DNA of 5,967 bases from an uncultured Clostridia bacterium (GTDB taxonomy: Bacteria > Bacillota > Clostridia > Oscillospirales > Ruminococcaceae): assembly GCA_946183095.1 (NCBI GenBank), contig CAMHBE010000136.1, positions 1-5,967 on the forward strand, written 5' to 3'. Positions 4,057-5,967 of the stretch are shown one piece after another; positions within the stretch are counted from its first letter, which is position 1, and each line of letters begins with the position of its first letter. The notes under the pieces were generated by a model, which saw only the letters and a program-made list of their open reading frames with translations, did no database searches and had not been told where the DNA came from. Position numbers and translations under genes: made by a program.

Positions 4057-5967
4057 ATGAATTATAAATACAGAAAACTTGAACTTGATAAAGTGCTCGA
4101 AATGCTCAAAAACGAGGCATGGAGCGATATTGCGAAAGAAAAGCTCGGAAAGACCGAACCGTCCTATGATATAGACACGGTAAGGAGAGAACTAAAAAAG
4201 ACTGACGAAGCCTTCGTTCTGTCGAGCAAGTTCGGCACACCGCGCTTCTATAATATCAAAGACGTTTCCTCCAGCGCCCGCCGCGCTTCACAGGGAGCGT
4301 CGCTCACACTGCGTGAACTGCTCGACATCGGGCTTGTTCTCCGTGAAACTGACGGTCTTGCGGCATGGTACGACCAGTGCAGCAACACGGACAGTGCTCT
4401 GAACGAATATTTCGCCATGCTCACACCGAACAAAACGCTGTCCGCGACTATCGAGAACTCTGTTTTATCGGAGACGGAACTGTCCGACAGCGCAAGCCCG
4501 GAACTTGCACGCATCAGAAAGGCGATAGTAAGGCAGGGTATGCGGATAAAGGAGCAGCTCGACTCCATGATAAAGAGCAAGACGACACAGAAATACCTAC
4601 AGGAAGCTCTTGTAACGCAGCGTGACGGACGTTATGTCGTGCCGGTCAAGACCGAGTATAAAAGTCAGGTCAGCGGACTTGTTCATGATACATCCGCTAC
4701 CGGTTCAACGCTTTTCATAGAGCCTATGAGCGTTGTCGAAGCCAACAATGAGATACGCATCCTCAAAAGCGAGGAGATCGCGGAGATAGAGCGCATCATC
4801 AAGGAAATGTCGGAGCAGGTCGGCACGTTCTCAGAAATGCTTATTATGAACATTTCCTGCATCCTGAAACTTGAAGAATACTTTGCAAAATCCAACCTCG
4901 CGGCGAAAATGACAGCCGTAACGCCGGAGATAACCGAAAAACCGGTATTGCGGCTGAATAAAGCCCGTCACCCGCTTATCCCGAAGGAGAATGTAGTTCC
5001 CACAACAATAGTGCTCGGTGAAACATACACGAGCCTTATCATCACGGGTCCGAACACCGGCGGTAAGACTGTCTCGCTGAAAACGGCAGGTCTGCTTACT
5101 CTCATGACCATGTGCGGAATGATGATACCCGCCGGTGATAACAGCGTAGTGGGAATATTCTCAAAGATACTCGTGGATATCGGCGACGAGCAGAGCATTG
5201 AGCAGAACCTGTCAACATTCTCGTCGCACATAACCAATATCGTGCATATCATTAAGGCAGCGAACGACCGTTCACTTGTGCTGCTGGATGAGCTGGGTTC
5301 CGGTACCGACCCTATCGAGGGTGCAGCTCTCGCAGTGGCTATACTTGACTATCTGCGCCGCAAGAACAGCCGTGTCATGGCGACTACCCACTATCAGGAA
5401 GTGAAGCTGTACGCGGTCGAACAGGACGGCGTCGAGAATGCGAGCTGTGAGTTCGATGTGAACACTCTGCAGCCCACATATAAGCTGATAATCGGCGTTC
5501 CCGGCAAGTCCAACGCTTTCGCCATTGCAAAACGTCTCGGCGTGAACGATGATATCATAGGTCATGCAAGCTCACTCGTCACGGATGAAAACAGGCGGTT
5601 CGAGCGAGTCATCGAGAGCCTTGAAAAATCCCGGCAGGAGCTTGATTCTCTGCGTTCGGAAGCGGAGATAAACGCGAGAAACGCGAAGGAACTGTCGGAA
5701 TCCCTCGAAAAAGAACGCGATGAACTTGAAAAGCAGAAGGAGTTCGAGCTGGAAAAAGCGCGCAGCAAGGCAATGAGCATTGTTGAGCAGACACGCTTCG
5801 GCGCGGATAAACTCATGGAAGACCTCGACAAGCTGCGCCGCGAGAAGGATAAAAAAGACTTCTCGGAATTGGTGAAGTCCTCGAAGTCTAAAATGAACAA
5901 TACTCTTGATGCGCTCTATGACAAAGCAAATCCCGTTACGGTACGGAAAAAGACCAAATATGTCCTG
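4057..5967 (+). CDS. mutS2: MutS2 ATPase, N-terminal 637 residues (cut by the right edge)
   Basis: The frame is open from the ATG to the window end (637 codons), without the mismatch-recognition domain of MutS1, as expected for MutS2. Residues 1 to about 310 are the core/clamp region, with the family stretch RDGRYVVPVK followed by GLVHDTSATGSTLFIEP. The ABC-type ATPase has Walker A GPNTGGKT (331-338), the signature region EQSIEQNLSTFSSHI (378-392), Walker B LVLLDELGSGTDP (with D411, E412) and switch histidine H445. A charged coiled coil spans about 509-605. MutS2 proteins are usually near 780-800 residues, so the KOW-like linker and C-terminal Smr nuclease domain should lie past the edge and cannot be judged here. 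AAAGGGAG (4045-4052) precedes the start by 4 bases. Depending on the species, MutS2 suppresses homologous recombination by acting on branched DNA, promotes repair, or splits collided ribosomes. Its position behind recO fits a repair role but does not exclude the ribosomal one. Confidence 0.96.
   Translation, partial: MNYKYRKLELDKVLEMLKNEAWSDIAKEKLGKTEPSYDIDTVRRELKKTDEAFVLSSKFGTPRFYNIKDVSSSARRASQGASLTLRELLDIGLVLRETDGLAAWYDQCSNTDSALNEYFAMLTPNKTLSATIENSVLSETELSDSASPELARIRKAIVRQGMRIKEQLDSMIKSKTTQKYLQEALVTQRDGRYVVPVKTEYKSQVSGLVHDTSATGSTLFIEPMSVVEANNEIRILKSEEIAEIERIIKEMSEQVGTFSEMLIMNISCILKLEEYFAKSNLAAKMTAVTPEITEKPVLRLNKARHPLIPKENVVPTTIVLGETYTSLIITGPNTGGKTVSLKTAGLLTLMTMCGMMIPAGDNSVVGIFSKILVDIGDEQSIEQNLSTFSSHITNIVHIIKAANDRSLVLLDELGSGTDPIEGAALAVAILDYLRRKNSRVMATTHYQEVKLYAVEQDGVENASCEFDVNTLQPTYKLIIGVPGKSNAFAIAKRLGVNDDIIGHASSLVTDENRRFERVIESLEKSRQELDSLRSEAEINARNAKELSESLEKERDELEKQKEFELEKARSKAMSIVEQTRFGADKLMEDLDKLRREKDKKDFSELVKSSKSKMNNTLDALYDKANPVTVRKKTKYVL

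Noticed and set aside
3849..4067. Open frame of 72 codons bridging the recO end and the mutS2 start
   Set aside because: Its first half is recO out of frame, and the rest is A+T-rich spacer giving Ile, Phe and Lys runs. It has no ribosome binding site and overlaps the mutS2 start.

Overview
This window looks like a core chromosomal segment of a low-to-medium G+C Bacillota bacterium, most likely a Clostridia member of the Ruminococcus/Oscillospiraceae type. That guess rests on the gene order (phoH, ybeY, dgkA, era, recO), the Firmicutes-type MutS2, Shine-Dalgarno sites of the AAAGGA/GGAGG kind, and frequent ATA isoleucine codons in genes of roughly balanced base composition. The genus is inference. 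I see no mobile element, CRISPR array, tRNA or rRNA, and no sign of recent transfer.

Layout. Positions 1-100 hold the end of an upstream transcription unit. It is either the last 32 codons of a protein I do not recognise or the 3' part of a structured RNA, because the stretch folds unusually well. A textbook Rho-independent terminator (108-136) closes that unit. A new promoter with an extended -10 (TGCTATAAT, 188-196) then drives a tightly packed cluster on the + strand: phoH/ybeZ-type ATPase (264-1223), ybeY rRNA endonuclease (1254-1733), dgkA-family lipid kinase (1733-2230) and era GTPase (2227-3129). The ybeY/dgkA and dgkA/era junctions overlap by 1 and 4 bases, which implies translational coupling. 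recO (3209-3961) and mutS2 (4057 to beyond the right edge) follow in the same direction after short A+T-rich spacers of 79 and 95 bases. No convincing terminator lies between the genes, so one transcript could cover all six, possibly with an internal promoter before mutS2.

How the genes fit together. PhoH-type ATPase, YbeY and Era form a known ribosome-maturation module: YbeY acts in 16S rRNA 3'-end processing and ribosome quality control, Era binds the 3' end of 16S rRNA through its KH domain, and YbeZ/PhoH is a YbeY partner in studied bacteria. The DgkA-family protein recycles undecaprenol or diacylglycerol at the membrane. RecO loads RecA and anneals strands in recombination repair. MutS2 acts on branched DNA and/or stalled ribosomes, depending on the species.

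Nothing here amounts to a clearly new biological system. The items most worth a second look are the structured stretch before the first terminator, a possible leaderless 21-codon ORF that overlaps the phoH start by ATGA, a TGTTCACAAAA element shared by the recO and mutS2 leaders, and an extra C-terminal membrane helix on the DgkA-family kinase.
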